The notes under the pieces were generated by a model. The model was not told the DNA's origin. It saw nothing but the letters and a program-made list of their open reading frames with translations, and made no database searches. From Homalodisca vitripennis (Eukaryota > Arthropoda > Insecta > Hemiptera > Cicadellidae), in contig NW_025777971.1 of NCBI RefSeq assembly GCF_021130785.1, forward strand, positions 1-64,000: a DNA stretch of 64,000 nt. Direction: 5' to 3'. Shown in pieces: positions 1-12,611 of this stretch. Every line of letters starts with the position of its first letter. Within the stretch, counting starts at the first letter, position 1. The position numbers and the translations under genes are program-made.

Positions 1-554
1 GGGTGGGGGGAACTGATCTTCCATGGTGTCCGGCGAAGCCTCGGCATTTGTCGCCGGGGGAGTAGATGCCTCGTTGACCCGTGGAGTGGTCTTATTGTCC
101 TTTTCTCTCCCTCGGAAAGCCTTCCAGATGCCGCCGACACCACCGTCAGCAGGGAGCCCCCACGAAGTCGTCCCACGCGGCCGCTCAGTGTGTCTGCCGA
201 GGAGACGAGAGCACCTCCTGGCCTGGCCGTTGAAGTCTCGCTTGGCGTGGGACATCGTGTCCGCTTTTACTCCCGACGCAGCCTACTGCGAAGTCTTATC
301 CTCTCTCTCTCAGGTGCTCAGGGAGTGGTGGATGAAGTTCCTTCCGTGAGAGAGGGGACGAGGAGATGGTCACTGCTTTCTGGAGAGTAGTGGTCAGTGC
401 TAGTACTTGTTGGGTCTAGCTGGTCTAGTGATTCGGCAGGAGTTGGTGGAGGCCCGGGGTCTTCCCCTCCTCTGTATAAAGCTTTCTTACATACCGTACA
501 GAAGTCATCGAATAACACTTGCTTCATGTCCCTATCTACCAATTCCAATTTCAA
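1..554 (-). CDS. Possible host exon(s) in a GC-rich patch, open at the window edge
   Basis: I do not recognise this protein. On the minus strand a frame from about 554 to 318 gives roughly 78 residues with a Cys-x-x-Cys motif (FCTVCKKAL) followed by a Pro/Ser/Thr-rich tail. A second frame from about 257 continues open to position 1, also rich in basic and Pro/Thr residues. The two are not in one frame and are separated by stops near 318, so either an intron or a consensus indel lies between them. The patch is far richer in G and C than the flanking DNA and several other frames are open here, so GC content alone could explain the ORFs. Treat as a weak exon candidate. Confidence 0.25.
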
Positions 555-560
555 ATTTCA

Positions 561-2440
561 ATAGCTGTTTCTGAATAAACCAATAGACATACAACAAAAA
601 ACAACTCGGCCGTCATGCAAATAACCTGGTTTGCTTAAGAGGGACTAAAAATGCGCTTAGCTACATCCAATCGCTAATCGGGCTATTATCGCAATTTCAA
701 AAAGTATCACTGAATCTCAAACTTTGCCAGCGTTTTGTAGTCTAGTAATAAAACATAGAGTAAGACACTGGACGCTTTTTGTAGTTCACTTCTTTTCACA
801 ATAAAGGTCCGTAAAATGTAAAATAGTTTAAAATTTATGAAGTTAGGCTTAAAAGTACAAATTTTCATTTTCTGACTTTTCCCATTGGGTTCCATAAAAA
901 TCTCACCTACTTACTAAATTTTAAGATTCCGCTTGTAAATAAAAACTTATACAGAATTGGAAAAGACTCGTCCACATGGCAAAAGTTCCTTCCAACTTAC
1001 CCATCTGAATTTAAGAGATTACTAAGTGACAGACACATATGTCAGGCTTGACAGATGTCTTGTCCACAAATGTCTCTACTAAACTAACGACTCTATGTTG
1101 TCTACCAGCGCTTTCCACATTAGACTTTTGAATATAGAGTTGTAAAACGTCTTTTATATGGCAGTAAAATCCATATAATAGTAAAAGGTTCGCATATAAT
1201 GTGACAACAAAATAATCATACTTAAAAACCTCCGATTTGTTATAAGTGGCTGCGTGAAGCACCCACTTCCGTACAACTGTAATGATTACCTAATTACATT
1301 ACCTGTAGCTCTGACCGTAAGTATTAATCTTCCGTTATAATAATATTGTTAAGCCAAGAATTTATTATAAATATGATTAATGACATAGATTATACTACAG
1401 TAAGTTATAACTTACTAACTTACTTATTATAATATTTGTATTATTGATGATTAAAGACAGTAAGCACATTACGCGCGCTTCAAACTCCTGGAAAGCAGTG
1501 CTTTTATTAATACTTAATGACTCGTATTAGAGCTAATTAGCTTAACTTAGTTAGTGGTCGTAAAGTTACCTGGCAGCCAACATCATGTGAATGTCATTGT
1601 TATATGTACACTCAAGATTTCAGGTCGTCTGGTTAAAGGGAAGTGTCTTTATATAGAACATTAATTGGAAAGTTTGTGATGACAGAAAGGAAGTGTTTTT
1701 TTTGGATTATTAAAACAAGAGTATTTTTTCCGTGATTTTAAGGTCAATCAGGAATTCGTCACAGGTATTAAGCCACTACCAACGTAAGTGCTTTAAATAA
1801 ATTATCTATGGTAATGACACTTAATCTTTATAAAATGTATTCCATAAAACTGAATTTCACTATTTACATTAAGGTACTTATACATTTCAATATTATTTTC
1901 CCCGCGCTGATCACTTGTTTGTCACACTTCATCACTACTAAACTGGACAAATTAGTGTTATATAAAAATTTAAAATTTCTAGTAAATCATGATCATAGCA
2001 GGCTATTTTTAATTATAGTGCTTTAAATGTATTCTTCGCCCACAATATAAAGTGAACTACAAATCATGTTAAGGATTTTAATTACCACCAATTGAAATTT
2101 TAATTAATAACACACAATTAGGAGTGATGACTGTAGTTGATTTCCAAATATAAGTTTTATAAATAATTCTAAAAATCAAAATTAAAATGAAATCTTGAAA
2201 AACCTAATTTCATTCCATTGGAGAAAGGTTTTTCAAATAAAAATGACTACAAAGGCAAAACGAAATTCCAAACTTTTTTCACGGAATATCAAAATTATCT
2301 TATCACCGTGAGCAATCCTTTGGAGCGGTGCTGTTAGAGAGTTCAGGTTTCGAATCCGATGTTTTAAAGAATGGCTGGAATTCTCGAAACAGCTAATATG
2401 AACTGTAGAAAGTGGAATAAAATGGCCAAACAGGCTAAAA
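561..2440. other. AT-rich intergenic DNA; start of first segmental copy
   Basis: No convincing gene. Positions about 960-1250 resemble 26040-26280 in the same orientation (shared words around the tgacagacacat and gacttgacagat motifs), which marks the left side of the duplicated segment. A minus-strand 83-residue ORF at 1011-1262 lies here, but its counterpart in the second copy is broken, so I do not call it a gene. Confidence 0.4.
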
Positions 2441-2453
2441 TTGGTTATTAATA

Positions 2454-3480
2454 AGTATACCAGCTCGGTATCGGGTGGTTACAAGCAAATCAGAAGTGAG
2501 TGTATCAGCATCATCGTATTGTGGATAACAGCGATATCGTATTGAGAATACCAGCGTAGTTAGTATTGTTGTTAAATATAAAATAAAAATAAATACAGCT
2601 TCGCCAGTATTAATTGTACCAGCAAACATCAGTATCATGGGTATAAGCCCATCAGAAGTGAGTGTATCAACATCATCGGTATTGTGGATAACAGCGATAT
2701 CAGTATTGAGAATACCAGCGTCGTTAGTATTGTGGTTAACAGCTTCGCCAGTATTAATTGTACCAGCAACATCAGTATCGTGGGTATAAGCCCATCAGAA
2801 GTGAGTGTATCAACATCGTCAGTATTGTTGATAACAGCGATATCAGTATTGAGAATACCAGCGTTCGTTAGTATTGTGGTTAACAGCTTCGCCAGTATTA
2901 ATTATACCAGCAACATCAGTATCATGGGTATAAGCCCTTCAGAAGTGAGTGTATCAACATCGTCAGTTATTGTTGATAAACAGCGATATCCGTATTGAGA
3001 ATACCAGCGTCGTTAGTATTGTTGTTAACAGCTTCGCCAGTATTAATTGTACCAGCAACATCAGTATCATGGGTATAAGCCCATCAGAAGTGAGTGTAAT
3101 CAACATCGTCAGTATTGTGGATAACAGCGGAGATATCAAGTATTGAGAATACCAGCGTCGTTAGTATTGTGGTTAACAGCTTCGCCAGTATTAATTGTAC
3201 CAGCAACATCAGTATCGTGGGTTAATAAGCCCCATCAGAAGTGAGTGTGATCAACATCGTCAGTATTGTTGATAACAGCGATATCAGTATTGACGAATAC
3301 CAGCGTCGTATTAGTATTGTGGTTAACATGCTTCGCCAGTATTAATTGTACCAGCAACATCAGTATCGTGGGCTAAGCCCATCAGAAGTGAGTGTATCAA
3401 CATCGTCAGTATTGTTGATAACAGCGATATCAGTATTGAGAATACCAGCGTCGTTTAGTTTTTTTTTATTGTGGTTAACA
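2454..3480. repeat. Tandem array, ~144-bp higher-order unit built from six ~24-bp monomers
   Basis: About seven copies of a 143-150 bp unit, recognisable by gaagtgagtgta at about 2493, 2655, 2798, 2942, 3088, 3238 and 3385. Each unit splits into six related 23-25 bp monomers that share a core like cagtattgt..ataacagc. Because 24 and 144 are multiples of three, one plus-strand frame stays open over long stretches (2684-2998) and spells degenerate eight-residue blocks rich in Ser, Ile, Val and Asn. Single-base indels break the frame. No promoter or splice context suggests that it is translated. Confidence 0.85.
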
Positions 3481-4430
3481 GTGAGATCATTATGAGTGGA
3501 AGGTACCAGTGACTTTCCAATACTTATTCTTGTTCATTTTGATTCTTTTCGTTCATTGCCTATATAAAAGTAGATACATTTAGTCGTAATTAAATGAACT
3601 ATATAAATGAAAGCTAAACTTTTACAGAGTCCTAATAACTGCAATAAAAATTAAGGCAAAGTAACGTATTTGTAAGGTTATATCTTTCTTAATAACAATA
3701 CTCGCTTTTATTAGCCGAGTTATGTTTAACAGACGCCATTTTGAGAATATTAAAGCAAATAATACCATTATTTTTTATAACATTCTTTTATTTGTCTTAA
3801 AGTATGTTGTGAATTTTGGTGTTTGTAGCTTTACTAATTCTATAGATAATTATTTTAAGAAAACTAAAAACGGCTGCTATAAGCCACATAAGTAATGGAC
3901 ATCCTTTTCTAAACAGCCTGTAGGTGCTGAATGTTCCGTTGCACAACTAAACCTTAATAGTTGTGGTGTTGATTGACGCAGAAATGAAAGAGAATTGTTT
4001 AATATAGAAGGTTACATACTATACTAACAATACGTTTAAAATTGCCACCGGTTATGTCTAACAAAGTCACAAAGGCACTTAGTATGACGATTAGGGAGGA
4101 CCACAACTATTAACACAAGATTCGGGCTGCCTCCCACGGAAAATAAAAAATATACTTCTAAAATCACATTTTTAAAACTTCTTTGTGACCTAAAATTTAC
4201 TTTTTATACGGAAACGAAAATTAAAGAGTTAAATATATTGGGGAGGCTTCATGGCCCCTGTAATATCTTCCATCTAACACGTATTATTACTAAAGTTTTA
4301 ACACTTTGATTTTCCCATAATAATGACATATTTGTGTATGTAATAAGAAGCACTATAATATTTTAGGAAACATTACACCATGCGTGCTCTACATTCTCTT
4401 TATGGATACAAACAAACCTCTGTTCATAAA
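3481..4430. other. AT-rich spacer, nothing recognised
   Basis: No ORF, repeat or RNA gene that I can support. Confidence 0.4.
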
Positions 4431-4439
4431 ATGTTCACA

Positions 4440-4760
4440 TCAGCCAGTTACTGGAAGAATGAGCTTCTCCAAATCATTGTCCTTTATATATTTGACAGGT
4501 CCAACGAGATATTCAGCAAACACAAAACTGAAACAGTGGGCCACAGAGAGCCCGGTTATGTAAATGATACTCACAAGAAAACTCAGAGAAAGTGCCAAGA
4601 TAACACAAATTCCGCATATGAATATGGAGGACAGGACGCGCCGCGGCTCGGCGGGGGCTCTTTGTTTTTACTTTTCAAATAGAACCGGCTTTCATAAAGT
4701 TGTGTTTATTACTGGCTTGTAGAATCCCCATTGTTTGTTACTTCTGTAATATGACTGACG
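4440..4760 (-). other. Conserved GC-rich block, possible membrane-protein exon (copy 1)
   Basis: This block is among the best-conserved parts of the segmental duplication (partner 26680-26990). On the minus strand one frame that ends at a stop at 4440-4442 gives a hydrophobic stretch (CVILALSLSFLVSIIYITG) followed by AEYLVGPVKYI and a short acidic tail. The same residues can be read in the partner if one base is restored. A 3-base difference inside the hydrophobic stretch keeps frame. However, a second minus-strand frame starting at an ATG upstream is also partly open, a strong donor-like CTT/GTGAGT lies within, and flanking non-coding sequence is also conserved. Coding status is therefore unproven and I assign no family. 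Confidence 0.3.
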
Positions 4761-5485
4761 GTGGCTGTATTTAAATAATTAGGTGTAAAGTTCTTCTGCG
4801 TGTCATTATAAATGAAACGACTTGACAAAATGTCCTGTTTAATGTTCTCGGTTTACTACATTTGTTATTCTCTAGTATAGAAATACAACAGGGTATTTAC
4901 ATCTTGCTCATACTTTCGGTATGTATGTCATTAGAATGACTTTCATTTTTAAAATAATGAGCTTCTGGGTTTAGTTATACTTAACTTATGTAATCAGGCA
5001 TATAACTCAATTCCATATATTTCTTCCAATTCATTTACGTGCCTTTTAGTTTATTCATGCTAACATTAAAAGCAGAATTACTTTACACTGCGCACTTCCC
5101 ACAGCAATTAAATATTTTATTTTTTAACGCATTTTTTACGAGATTTAGAATTATTATAACTTTACGCTAAGTTTATTTTTATATTAGCGCTATAATAAGG
5201 ACTGATATAAAGTCAATTTCACTTTATCCACAAGCTGTAATAAAATACTGTTCTTTCCTGTTTTATGTGAACTTCGTCTAAGCTCTCTAAAACCATTTTC
5301 TCGGCAAAACCAAAAAAACCCCATATTAATCACATTTTCAAATTTTTGGTATCTAAGTTGACATTTTTAAGTGATTTAATTCCTCCGCTTTATATTACAT
5401 GAAAGCGGTGAAGAGAAGCTCAACAGTAATATAAAGAGGAAAATTATAGGAAGGTAAATACACAAAACGCAAAGACGCGGTGATG

Positions 5486-5700
5486 GCAACTTCAGCTGCA
5501 GTTCAAGGTGCTAAATATTCTTCCCGGTGCCATGTTCAATATTATCTTTCCAAACATTTGCATACTGCTAAGTCAGCTCTCCACCATCGATACATCACCG
5601 ATAAGCCGCTCCACCTTCACACAACAATGTACACTCCCACAGTGCATTTTCTACAATAATAAAGTGTTGTTTATTAAACTCAACTTTAGCTAATGGTAAG
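5486..5700 (+). repeat. Single copy of the motif that is amplified at 27610-28560
   Basis: One unit (ctgctaagtcagctctcc, catcgatacatcaccg) followed by a 3' tail with an AATAAA-type signal (aataataaagtgttg near 5656) and a possible donor (aatggtaag near 5691). In the second segmental copy the same tail follows a tandem array of the unit. This is probably the ancestral single-unit state. Confidence 0.7.
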
Positions 5701-8700
5701 TCTGATCTTATCGCTTATCATCTAGAAACTTATTGTTAATGAGCAAGACTTATACGAATAGCGGTTTCACTATATTCACACACACAAAATTTGATTTACT
5801 AAATGCATTCTAAACACAATTTGTTCTGTGCTTTACAATTTAGACGTATTACGAGTTTTTAACATCAAAACATTGTTTATAATTCAACATCAATACACAA
5901 AATATACTTTTAACGTTTGAACCGAGATTAGCTAACAATATTCATATATGTTATTAAAAAGGACAGGGTTGGCATTAGATTAAGGTAGATTAAACGATTA
6001 ACCATAAGATAAATTACCTAGCATGACTATTTTCTTTGTTATCTAGCTTTTGAATAAGTAAATAGGGTTCAACCCAGACCGGTTCCCTTGCCAAATTCAG
6101 GTTACCATCCGTCACAGTTCTTTCAGTCTGCCATTCCAAGGTTCGTTTGCACGTGCGGAGATAGAAAAGTTTTGATTTATCGGTTATGTGAAATCTCTAT
6201 AATAAAAGGATTAAAATTGCAGTACTGCTATATTGCAGTAGTTTTATACATGAAATTGTAACTAAAACTACAACTATGTGAAATAGCTGAGTTAACGGCA
6301 TTAAAAAAGATGTAAATATAAACATGTACACGTCATACATTATGGTGTGAAAAATCAAATATGTTATTATACATTTTGAGTTTACACAAACCATACAGTA
6401 TCATCCAAGGTTGGTGTTATAGTAATTATAGTGGGTACTGGGATATTCCAGTTGGTCGCCACATACATGGCTTCCGGAGTTAACTTTTTCATTTAAACTT
6501 GCAATAGAAAAAGGTAGCCAAACATCAGCCTTCAATTCAGAAGAAGACCAAGTATATGGCAAGAGTAAGAAAAATTAGTTTTCGGAGAATTGCGATTGGT
6601 TAATTTTCCTATTAGCATTTTAGTGTGCAACTTTAAAGAGTTAAAGAAAGAAATTTTAAGCTGCAATGTTCAGCAGTATGCATCTAATGAACTGTCGATA
6701 TAACTAGCTAACTTTCAATTAACCAGTTCCATTTTACTTCTAAAAGAGATCATAAGTAAATTCTGAGTAAAGGAGCAGTTCGTTCCAAGACCAGGATTTT
6801 TTATGTTAAGATAGTAAGCCATTACAGTTCACAACAATTTCGACATTTTATGGCATTCTTTTGCCTACTTGACGCTTTCACAGATAATTAGTGCATTGTA
6901 AATGTAAATGGTCTATTTTTGGTTTTAATGTTTACTTAAAGGCGATTTAAATGTAACTTAAAATAGGGAAAATATATGACCTTGTAACAAAAAACGGTAA
7001 AACATATTTCAATATCAAAGGAACAGAAGAAATTACTACATTGGAGTACAAATTTTTAGAAATTTACAATTAGCTTTCTTCTACACACAAACGCGGCTTC
7101 ACAGGCAATTTCGTACATGGGCACTTCTAGTTCGGGTCAGTTAAACTTCCGAAGACACATTATCATTGAGTTAGCCTTCTTCCCACGTTCACGAAAATAT
7201 GTGAAAAAGTGAATATTTATGCTCATTTTAATTTACTCTGATCTTTGTATTATTTCCATAGCTGATCTTGCCACTTTCCCGAGCAAGAAAATATATACAT
7301 ATACACCTCTGAGAAGCCTTATTCTGTCAAAAGACAACTAATACGGGTTTTATATCAGTGTTTAAATTTACGGTAATTTTTGTTGACATTATACAACATT
7401 TAGAGCTGGAGATAGTATATTAGTTCAACAGAACAGTCTAGCAAAATTCCATCTAGTTCTTGCCAACTGCTTCAAAGGGAATATTCGGAGTAACATTCTG
7501 ACCTCTTATGTTTAAGAAGAGTTTATAAGGTGGATTAGTACTTACTTAATGGCTGAAATATATAAATCGAGTAAGAAAAGTATGGTTACTCTTTTTGATA
7601 ATTTACACACTATAAATGTAAACAAATGAAAAATAATACACAAAGTTTAAACAGAACAGTTTATTACATTTGAAAGGCTTATTAAATTAAATATTACGCA
7701 AGATCGATTAAGTATTTACGCGTGAAAACAAAACAAACAAACAAAGGCACTTTTACATTTATAATATTATTAGGATTATATTTTAATGAGTGAAAGTTAA
7801 AGACAACTAATAATTTACTATCGAAATAAGGGCCAAATTATTTAGAATGTAATATCGGTTAAGGAATTACATTGAGTTTCATACAAAAATGAACAAACAA
7901 AAAGCATATATATTTTGTATTTACTACGTCACTTCAGAGCGGTTTCCCTTCAGTCACATTTAGTTCACGGAAAAAAACCAATGTTTATATAGTGCTACAC
8001 AATCAACAGATTTTTTTCACTTTTCACCAATTTTCCTGAAGTTTTGATAATACCTTACTGATAAAATAATTTAGTTCTGAACCAATTCATTTTCCGCAAA
8101 GTGCAGCGTTTGAAATGGTTTTCATGTTAATTTTAAGGTTTTAGGTAATTTGAAGTTGTAATTTACAATTGACTGATCAGTGTTGCGAATTCTCAGTCAT
8201 AATAGACAGTGATGACTTGAATTGCTCTTTGCAATAATTTATAATTGATTTTATTATTAAGAAAAGAAAATTGAATAGTTAAAATGGATACGATACAAGA
8301 ATTTATCATTCTAACAGTTTAAAACGTTTAAAAGGGAAATATTCAGAAAATATATCAGTTTACCAGATTAGAAAGGTATATAAATCTTGCGCCGAAGTGT
8401 TACAATCTGAAATGCTAATTCCTCTCTTTGTAAAATCCAATTCCAGTTTAAATAAGCGACACACAAGCGCGGACGGTTGCCTTTGGCAGCGCCGCACCGC
8501 GCCCAGCCCGCTTTTCAGACGCGTTATTCACTTAGCCTATGTTTCTGAGCTCGCTCCGCTCACCTGCACTCGGCTTTCATACCTTTGTTGTCGTCTGTAC
8601 ACTCAGTGAAAAGCCGCCCTCTCAGCGTTGAATCTTTATTATTCTCTATGTTTGTAAATGTCACATTTTTTGATAAATATGAACTATGAAATTTAAACCT

Positions 8701-8734
8701 TTACAAGAAACAAAATATATTCTTCATCAATATA
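5701..8734. other. AT-rich intergenic DNA with one duplicated module
   Basis: 6660-6900 resembles 28700-28950 (direct) and about 31880-32110 (inverted), giving three copies of this module. A GC-rich patch at about 8450-8620 stands out from its surroundings but holds no ORF that I trust. Nothing else recognised. Confidence 0.4.
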
Positions 8735-11197
8735 TGAGGGTTGTTTGATAAGTCTGTTAAAAATAAAATAAACAAAACTTTATTTCTTGACGTTGTGTCC
8801 TTGCAAGACTATACACTCTGTCCAGCGAGTTTAGAATCTGTTCAACCCACAGGCAAAGTAGACTTTGTCAAACTCTGGAAGATAGTCTGTCACAGCGTTG
8901 GACATTTCCTCATTAGATAAAAATTTCTTCCCACAAAGCCAAATTTTCAAGTTTGGGAATAAGAAGTCACTCGGAGCCAAGTGTGATTAATAGGTTAGGT
9001 TAGGTAGCAATACGAATCCCAAGACGCGTACTTATGTTATTGCGATAACTGCTGTGTGGGCTGGAGCAGTGTCCTGGTAAAACAGCACCAATAATTGAAG
9101 TTTTTCGATGAGTTCCTGTTTCAAACGATCTAGTAAAGCAGCATGAGAGGGCCCAGTTGTGAATCTGCCTTTTTCCAAATAATCTATCAGGAGTATACCC
9201 TGGAAATCCATAAGAGACAGTGATCACTCACCTATCCAGCATGGCAAATCAAGTCTTCGCCTTCTTGGGTAATCCGTGCACTTTCCTCACTCTTCGCCCA
9301 TTGTTTGGACTGTTTTTTGGTCTCTGGAGTGTAATGGTGGATCCAAGTTTAATCCAAAGTTATAAATCAGTGCTAAATTTCATGTCGGCAACGCCTAAAA
9401 GGTGTGAGATTCTGAGTACAAATATTGTTGAGATAAAAATTTAAATAAGCCTAAAAATGCAAAGCTCGATTGAGAAACCTATTGGGGTCGAAGGTGATCT
9501 ACTCTTTTTAAGAGTTTATAATGAGCAGCTGGGATAAAATTTGATATTAATTGAAATTTAAAATAATTAGTTAAATCCTTTAGTCCTGTTCTAAATTATA
9601 ATCAGTAAAGCTGAGAACTGGCTAATAAGTGAAAATTACATGTATTTAAATTGATTTATACAGTTCAACTTTATTTTACTACATGCACATTGTCGATTGT
9701 ATACAATTTTCTTGAATTGTGAACGCAATAAAGATTTATTATTATTATTGAAAATTTTGTTTTCGTTTTTGGTCCAAAACGAGCAGGCCCGACACCCATT
9801 GAACACAGAGCTTCTTCATGGCCAGTTTTCCATGGAGTTCATGGAAGGTACAATGTACTCGTTCAGTTTAGATGCCTATAATGTTAGCTATGTAGCGATC
9901 TTTCATTACCATATCATGCACTTTAACGATGGTTTCCTGTGTGGGTGACTTCAACGGGCCTACAGGAACGTGCTTTATCTTCCTTACTTCCCCGAGCACG
10001 TTTTAAACTCATTGATCCAAACGTAAATGGTCTTCAATGTTGGTGCAGAATCCACATGGACTTCATCCAACTCGGTTTTGATCTGTCCAGCTGTCCAACC
10101 CAACGAACTATACTACTGGAAACGCGCACTGCCCATAAGCAGCATGTTGTGTTTTCCGGTCGCACACAGCTGTGCGTTACTGGTGTATCCATGGATTTGC
10201 AGGCGCTTAAAGTGGGCAAGAACTCACCAAGTTCTGTACTCCATGCCAATGATGCTGATCTTAGAACACATTAACTTTTTATTGATTTTAAAATCTAAGG
10301 GTAAATTAAGTAGATCAAAGTGATGATGTACGGTATTGAAAATTGTAAAATATTATTATTTACTCTAGTTATCTCAAAACAAATGCGACCACTTCTAAAT
10401 TGACAGGAAGCCACGAGTTACTTTGAATTAAAACTGTGGACTAAACTATTTTTTTTAAATAATATCTCATCACATCGAAAAAACAAAAACTTTTGACATT
10501 AAAAAAGAAACCAACTTAGAAATAAGGCAAAAATATTGGTCAAAATAATTTTATTTTCTAACACGTAGATTAAGTGTGTCATGTTTGTAAATTGTTTGTA
10601 GTTTATTTTGAAATAAAATACTGTCAATAAAAAGTTGTTTTTTTTCATCTGGGTAATATTTTAAATGCCTGTAATATTTGTTTCCGACTTTGTAAGAAAA
10701 ATAAAAGTCAAAATCTCAGTTATTTTGATATTGCACAAAAATCAGTTTTTTTAACAGAAAATAAAAATCCACGGTAAAAAGCAGCTACTAACATTTGTAA
10801 TAATAAATAAATTGTAGTATCTAACAATTGATTAAGTCTACAAGGCGTTTTAAAGTGATATTAGATCATTACTATAATGCCTGCCATATGGGCGGAGTTA
10901 GTTAGTTCTTGCCCATTTCCAGCGCCTGCAGACTCGGAACGCAGCACAGGATTTCGGCGCTCGGTTTCTCCGGCCCAGAGCGCGTTCCATTATTATAATT
11001 CGTTGGTCCAACCCTCCATCATAAACTAAACTATCCAGTTAACATTTCAGCTGGCTGCCAATAATCAACTAATAACAGCTGCCGTTCGAAACTTGCTGTA
11101 ATATCTGTGGAAATATCAGGCTTACCAACAACAGTGCAGGTTCAGAAAACTTCCCCCTCTTTCATAAAAATGTACTAGACTTATCAAACCGCCCTCG
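8735..11197 (-). mobile_element. Decayed mariner-family transposon with insertions
   Basis: Terminal inverted repeats of about 22 bp match: gaggg..gtttgataagtct begins at 8736 and its reverse complement ends at about 11196, each flanked by TA. The interval is about 2.46 kb against about 1.3 kb for an intact mariner, so roughly 1.1 kb has been inserted: about 300 bp near 9420-9770, and most of 10290-11160, which has no transposase similarity. Mariners move by cut-and-paste and duplicate a TA dinucleotide. Confidence 0.8.
8760..10250 (-). pseudogene. mariner transposase, multiply disrupted
   Basis: Read on the minus strand with frame changes, the pieces follow the order of a mariner transposase. 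The N-terminal helix-turn-helix part is near 10080-9960 (KTELDEVHVDSAPT, then VWINEFK). The linker contains MKKLCVQWVSGLLVLDQK near 9810-9765. The catalytic half starts near 9370 (HHYTPETKKQSKQWAK), then DYLEKGRFTTGPSHAALLD, YQDTAPAH, and LPNLTY followed by HLAPSDFLFPNLK near 8990-8935. The usual catalytic region is recognisable, including the QD-x-APAH motif, but in-frame stops, frameshifts and an approximately 300-bp insert make the gene inactive. The TTAGG-like run at 8994-9006 is simply the codons for the LPxxPYSPDLAP segment. Confidence 0.8.
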
Positions 11198-12077
11198 TAT
11201 ATGCATGTAATCAGATTTGCTGAGAATAATAATGGATAATAATAACTAATAAGTAAATATATATTTAGTTCCTAAAATAACAATAAAATAAATAAGGAAT
11301 ATTGTTGTGATTGCGACTCCTCTAGTGTATTCTTCACAAAATTCTTAAGGTAATGAAGTTTAATATGAAGGTAAAGAAAATATGAATGTCTTTGATAATA
11401 ACTTTTAAATGTTTAAATTATTATGTATAAAAATTTGTATTACTACCTCCGATCACGAAAGAAATATACATCGTAAAAATACAATTATTGTTATCTATAC
11501 AAATTTAGTATACTAAACTACGCGTGCCTCCTCTTCACACGGAAGTTCCGGTATCTTGTTGATTTCTAGCAATTGTTCACTTCTTTTTAGAAGTGACTAC
11601 GGCTGAATGTTTATATCTACGATTATACAAAACAATTTACAATTGTTTGATAGCTAGAGATCTTAGAGTCATTATTAGTTCGTAGATTTTTCAAATTAAT
11701 GGTTATTGTATGAATCAAATCGGACAAAGCTAATATTATGCTTAAAAATTCACGCACTTCGCGCATTTAAATGTAAAATCAAATTTATATTCACCTAATA
11801 AGTAAAAGTTAAAATAACTATGTATGTATAGTTTTCTTTCTAAAAATTTGATTAAATAAATTCAAATTATACTTGAAGTACAAATTAATAAATTCAATCC
11901 TGTTCTTCATTGTAGTTATTCCTACAAATGTGATTAATAGTATAAGTGTATTTTCATGTCAATGCCCTGCAAACAAACAATGCCATAAGTATAATCATAT
12001 TACTCTCACAGCCTCGTGATAGGAATTAAAACCGTATCCCTTGATCACCGCTCGACAAGGTCCTATATATACGAACT

Positions 12078-12114
<37 letters not shown>

Positions 12115-12611
12115 CCCATTCAGTAATATCATAATTTTTTGTTAAAATTTTCAACAATTTATTTTATTAATTACCCTTCCTCACTGAGGTTTGTGAAAAT
12201 TGTTTTGATTACAGGTTCTTTCCAATTAATTTTATTTTCATGCTGGAAAATGCAATTTTATTTTCATGATCGTTAGGCCTGGAAAATGCTACTTTTGTCT
12301 GTCTTTCTGTCAGGATTCATGTCCATGCGGCATCTCAAGAAAGAACTGACTAATGCTGACTTATGGACTTGACTTGAAATTTTGCACGTAGCTTCTTTTC
12401 TTCACAAAGAACATCGAGGCCGATGTAAGTTCATGTTACTTCATGATATTGGGCTGAGCGTTGGCGAACATGTTTGAATTGATCTTATGGGTAACTATGA
12501 TGGCAACAGGAAAATCATTTAAGAAGTTTTATTACAAAGGTACAATATTTCTTTAATATCTAATTCCATTACTGGGATGTATACAAAATACACAAATATT
12601 TTAGCGAGACA
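11198..12611. other. AT-rich upstream region of gene A
   Basis: Contains an (AT)n microsatellite at about 12077-12114. From about 12300 to 12600 it resembles the DNA upstream of gene D (about 32950-33240); for example, the phrases around gcatctcaag/gcatctcgag and attccatta correspond. No ORF. Confidence 0.5.

Larger units (their letters stand above)
960..6900 (+). repeat. Segmental duplication, first copy (partner 26040-28950)
   Basis: Collinear similarity in direct orientation is visible at several landmarks: about 1030/26090, 4440-4760/26680-26990, 4780/27000, 5050/27210, 5486-5700/28440-28650 and 6660-6900/28700-28950. Spacing differs because each copy has its own insertions and array expansions. 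The similarity resumes downstream at the A and D promoters (about 12300-13816 versus 32750-33798), so the original unit was probably 15-25 kb. Confidence 0.65.

Noticed and set aside
2320..2370. tRNA or SINE B-box (ggtttcgaatcc)
   Set aside because: The box has one base too many, and no acceptor stem, A box or anticodon arm could be folded around it.
6060..6100. Possible tRNA T-arm (gggttcaaccc)
   Set aside because: A short hairpin only; no complete cloverleaf.
8994..9006. Interstitial telomere-like TTAGG repeat (aggttaggttagg)
   Set aside because: On the minus strand it encodes the LPNLTY part of the mariner segment that normally reads LPxxPYSPDLAPSD, so it is ordinary transposase sequence.
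10034..10274. ORFs on both strands of 70-110 residues
   Set aside because: They overlap the decayed mariner transposase; frame-corrected minus-strand reading gives the transposase N-terminus instead.
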